From: DATLFA01 sp039934635
GTDB lineage: Bacteria > Actinomycetota > Acidimicrobiia > Acidimicrobiales > WLNW01
Assembly (NCBI GenBank): GCA_039934635.1
Contig: JBDTLT010000079.1
Location: 1 to 22,019, forward strand
Length of the DNA: 22,019 bases
Direction: 5' to 3'
The notes under the pieces are model-generated. The model searched no databases. It saw nothing but the letters and a program-made list of their open reading frames with translations, and was not told the origin of the DNA. The position numbers were made by a program, and so were the translations under genes. Below, in pieces: positions 21,093 through 22,019 of this stretch. The number at the start of each line of letters is the position of its first letter. The stretch's first letter is position 1.

Positions 21093-21413
21093 ATGTCCAT
21101 CGAGGACGACGGCTTCGTCATTCGCTCATTGGAGTCGGAGCCGGGCACGATTCAGGTCGGCGGTGAACTCGACGCGCACGCGGCCAACAAACTCGACGAC
21201 CTCGTCGACCAGCTGCTGGCGAGCGGGGTCACGAACCTCGTGATGGACATCGGCGGGCTGACCTTCATCGACTCGAGCGGGCTGCGTTCTCTGATCCGCG
21301 CCCGCAAGCGCCTCGGCGATCAGCCCAACGCCGTCGTGTTGCGCGACCCCCAGGCGGGCACTCTTCGCCTACTCGAGATCACGGGGCTCACCGAACAGTT
21401 CCCGGTGGTCTGA
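21093..21413 (+). CDS. rsbV: STAS-domain anti-sigma factor antagonist (RsbV-like)
   Basis: This 106-residue single STAS domain protein has the fold order beta (GTIQVGGELDAHAANKLDD), helix, beta (LVMDIGGLTFIDSSGLRSLIRA) and helix. The phosphorylation site typical of RsbV/SpoIIAA is intact as Ser61/Ser62 in the IDSSG motif. In partner-switching systems the unphosphorylated form binds the anti-sigma kinase and frees the sigma factor, and the kinase inactivates it by phosphorylation. A GGGAGGG ribosome site precedes the ATG. The rsbW-like gene starts 2 bp after its stop. No phosphatase gene to reactivate it is in the window. Confidence 0.93.
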   Translation: MSIEDDGFVIRSLESEPGTIQVGGELDAHAANKLDDLVDQLLASGVTNLVMDIGGLTFIDSSGLRSLIRARKRLGDQPNAVVLRDPQAGTLRLLEITGLTEQFPVV

Positions 21414-21415
21414 GC

Positions 21416-21796
21416 ATGCCCGACGAAGTCGCACTCCAATTTCCGGCGGCATTCGAATACATCCGGCTCGCTCGACTGGTCGCGAGCGGCCTGGCCGCGC
21501 AGGTCAACTTCACGCTGGACGACATCGAAGACCTTCGCATCGCGGTCGACGAGTTGTGCTCTGCGCTCGTCGAAGCCGCGGCCGATCGTTCCAGCACGGT
21601 GACTGCCACTTTCCGCATCGAAGACCATCAGATCCACATGGAGGCCGACGTACCAACGACCGCAGCAAATGGTTCCTATGTGATCGACGACATTTCGTCG
21701 CACATTCTTCGAGCGGCGGTCGATCGCCACGAACTCGAACAGAACGCAGACCGACTAGTTGCGCGGATGAGCAAGCAGTGTCTAACGGTGAACTAG
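21416..21796 (+). CDS. rsbW: Anti-sigma factor, RsbW/UsfX-like GHKL ATPase family
   Basis: This 126-residue protein matches actinobacterial RsbW (UsfX of mycobacteria), which sequesters the SigF-type sigma factor and can phosphorylate its antagonist. The start of the ATPase N-box is seen in DDIEDLRIAVDELCSALVEAA, close to UsfX-style DLRLAVDEVC. Glu46 is present, but the Mg-binding Asn of Bacillus RsbW is replaced by Ala50, a loss also typical of the actinobacterial group. The G-box region is weak (YVIDDISSHILRAAVDRHEL). Its position between rsbV and the sigma gene, with a 19-bp overlap into the latter, fixes its role more firmly than the sequence does. Whether it is an active kinase is open. 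Confidence 0.87.
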   Translation: MPDEVALQFPAAFEYIRLARLVASGLAAQVNFTLDDIEDLRIAVDELCSALVEAAADRSSTVTATFRIEDHQIHMEADVPTTAANGSYVIDDISSHILRAAVDRHELEQNADRLVARMSKQCLTVN

Positions 21797-22019
21797 CGGG
21801 CCGCGGGAACGAGACCGACGAAGTCGATCTCGCCCGCTTTCGGACGTATCGCGACAACCCGACCAACGAGCTGCGCAACGAGATCGTGGTCTCCTACGCC
21901 AGCCTCGCCAACGCGCTCGCGCAGCGCTTCGCCCGGCGCGGCGAGTCGACCGAAGATCTGGTGCAGATCGCGCACTACGCACTCATCAGGGCGGTCGAAC
22001 GCTTCGACCCCGATCGCGG
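21778..22019 (+). CDS. SigB/SigF-family RNA polymerase sigma factor, N-terminal part (cut off by window edge)
   Basis: From the GTG at 21778, 80 residues are visible before the window ends. After a polar tail (MSNGELAGRGNETDEVDLARF) comes sigma-70 region 1.2/2: NELRNEIVVSYASLANALAQRFARRGESTEDLVQIAHYALIRAVERFDPDR. The RFxxRGExxEDLVQ and ALIRAVERFDP blocks are characteristic of the SigB/SigF/SigG group 3 factors rather than ECF sigmas. The GTG lies inside the 3' end of rsbW, which couples their translation and would balance sigma to anti-sigma levels. Upstream promoters of the same class indicate it transcribes its own operon and the stress genes from 18584 onward. Promoter-binding region 4 is outside the window. 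Confidence 0.92.
   Translation, partial: MSNGELAGRGNETDEVDLARFRTYRDNPTNELRNEIVVSYASLANALAQRFARRGESTEDLVQIAHYALIRAVERFDPDR

Noticed and set aside
1..22019. Search for tRNA, rRNA, CRISPR arrays, transposases, phage genes and toxin-antitoxin pairs
   Set aside because: No cloverleaf, regularly spaced repeat, transposase motif or paired small toxin/antitoxin genes could be seen on either strand.

Overview
The window looks like chromosomal DNA of a high-GC actinobacterium. The clues are GTG starts, tight 4-bp gene overlaps, NarL-type two-component genes, actinobacterial-style amidohydrolase_2 and PPOX families, and an RsbV/RsbW/SigB-F locus whose RsbW resembles mycobacterial UsfX. The gene mix (many stand-alone amidohydrolases, crotonase, SDR, VOC and PPOX genes) would suit Acidimicrobiia such as Ilumatobacter relatives. 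That placement is an inference; no rRNA or marker gene is present. No tRNA, rRNA, CRISPR array, phage gene or insertion sequence was found.

Positions 1-9142 form a catabolic accessory region. A cyclase-family gene cut off by the window edge is divergent from a tight operon of amidohydrolase, crotonase and PPOX flavoprotein (859-3569). A VOC protein and an extended SDR are divergently transcribed from start codons 22 bp apart (3573-5064). A lipoprotein and a secreted helical protein form a small envelope operon (5069-6165). An N-acyl-D-amino-acid deacylase-like protein overlaps a second amidohydrolase (6291-9142). Several of these enzymes lack residues their families normally use. Most divergent genes here carry TANNNT (or ANNNT) boxes exactly six bases before the start codon, which predicts leaderless mRNAs.

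Positions 9131-11277 hold a winged-helix protein of the HTH_42/YcaQ type, a class I methyltransferase, and a small winged-helix-like gene whose 3' end is antisense to the methyltransferase. A 12-bp hairpin separates these from an FtsX-type ABC exporter (11436-14722). The exporter is divergent from a NarL-family histidine kinase and response regulator (14899-16739), a common layout for sensing and exporting envelope-active compounds. A DEAD-box RNA helicase with two small downstream genes follows (16740-18413).

Positions 18584-22019 form the most coherent unit, a general-stress island. It holds an orphan LuxR-type regulator, a universal stress protein, a small hydrophilic protein, a Fe/Mn superoxide dismutase, and the start of an rsbV-rsbW-sigma operon. 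All five transcription units are preceded by the same promoter pattern, GTTT-N15/16-GGGTA(C/T), the signature of SigB/SigF-type sigma factors. The sigma factor encoded at the window edge is therefore predicted to drive its own operon and the four neighbouring units, using two back-to-back divergent promoter pairs and U-less hairpins as boundaries.
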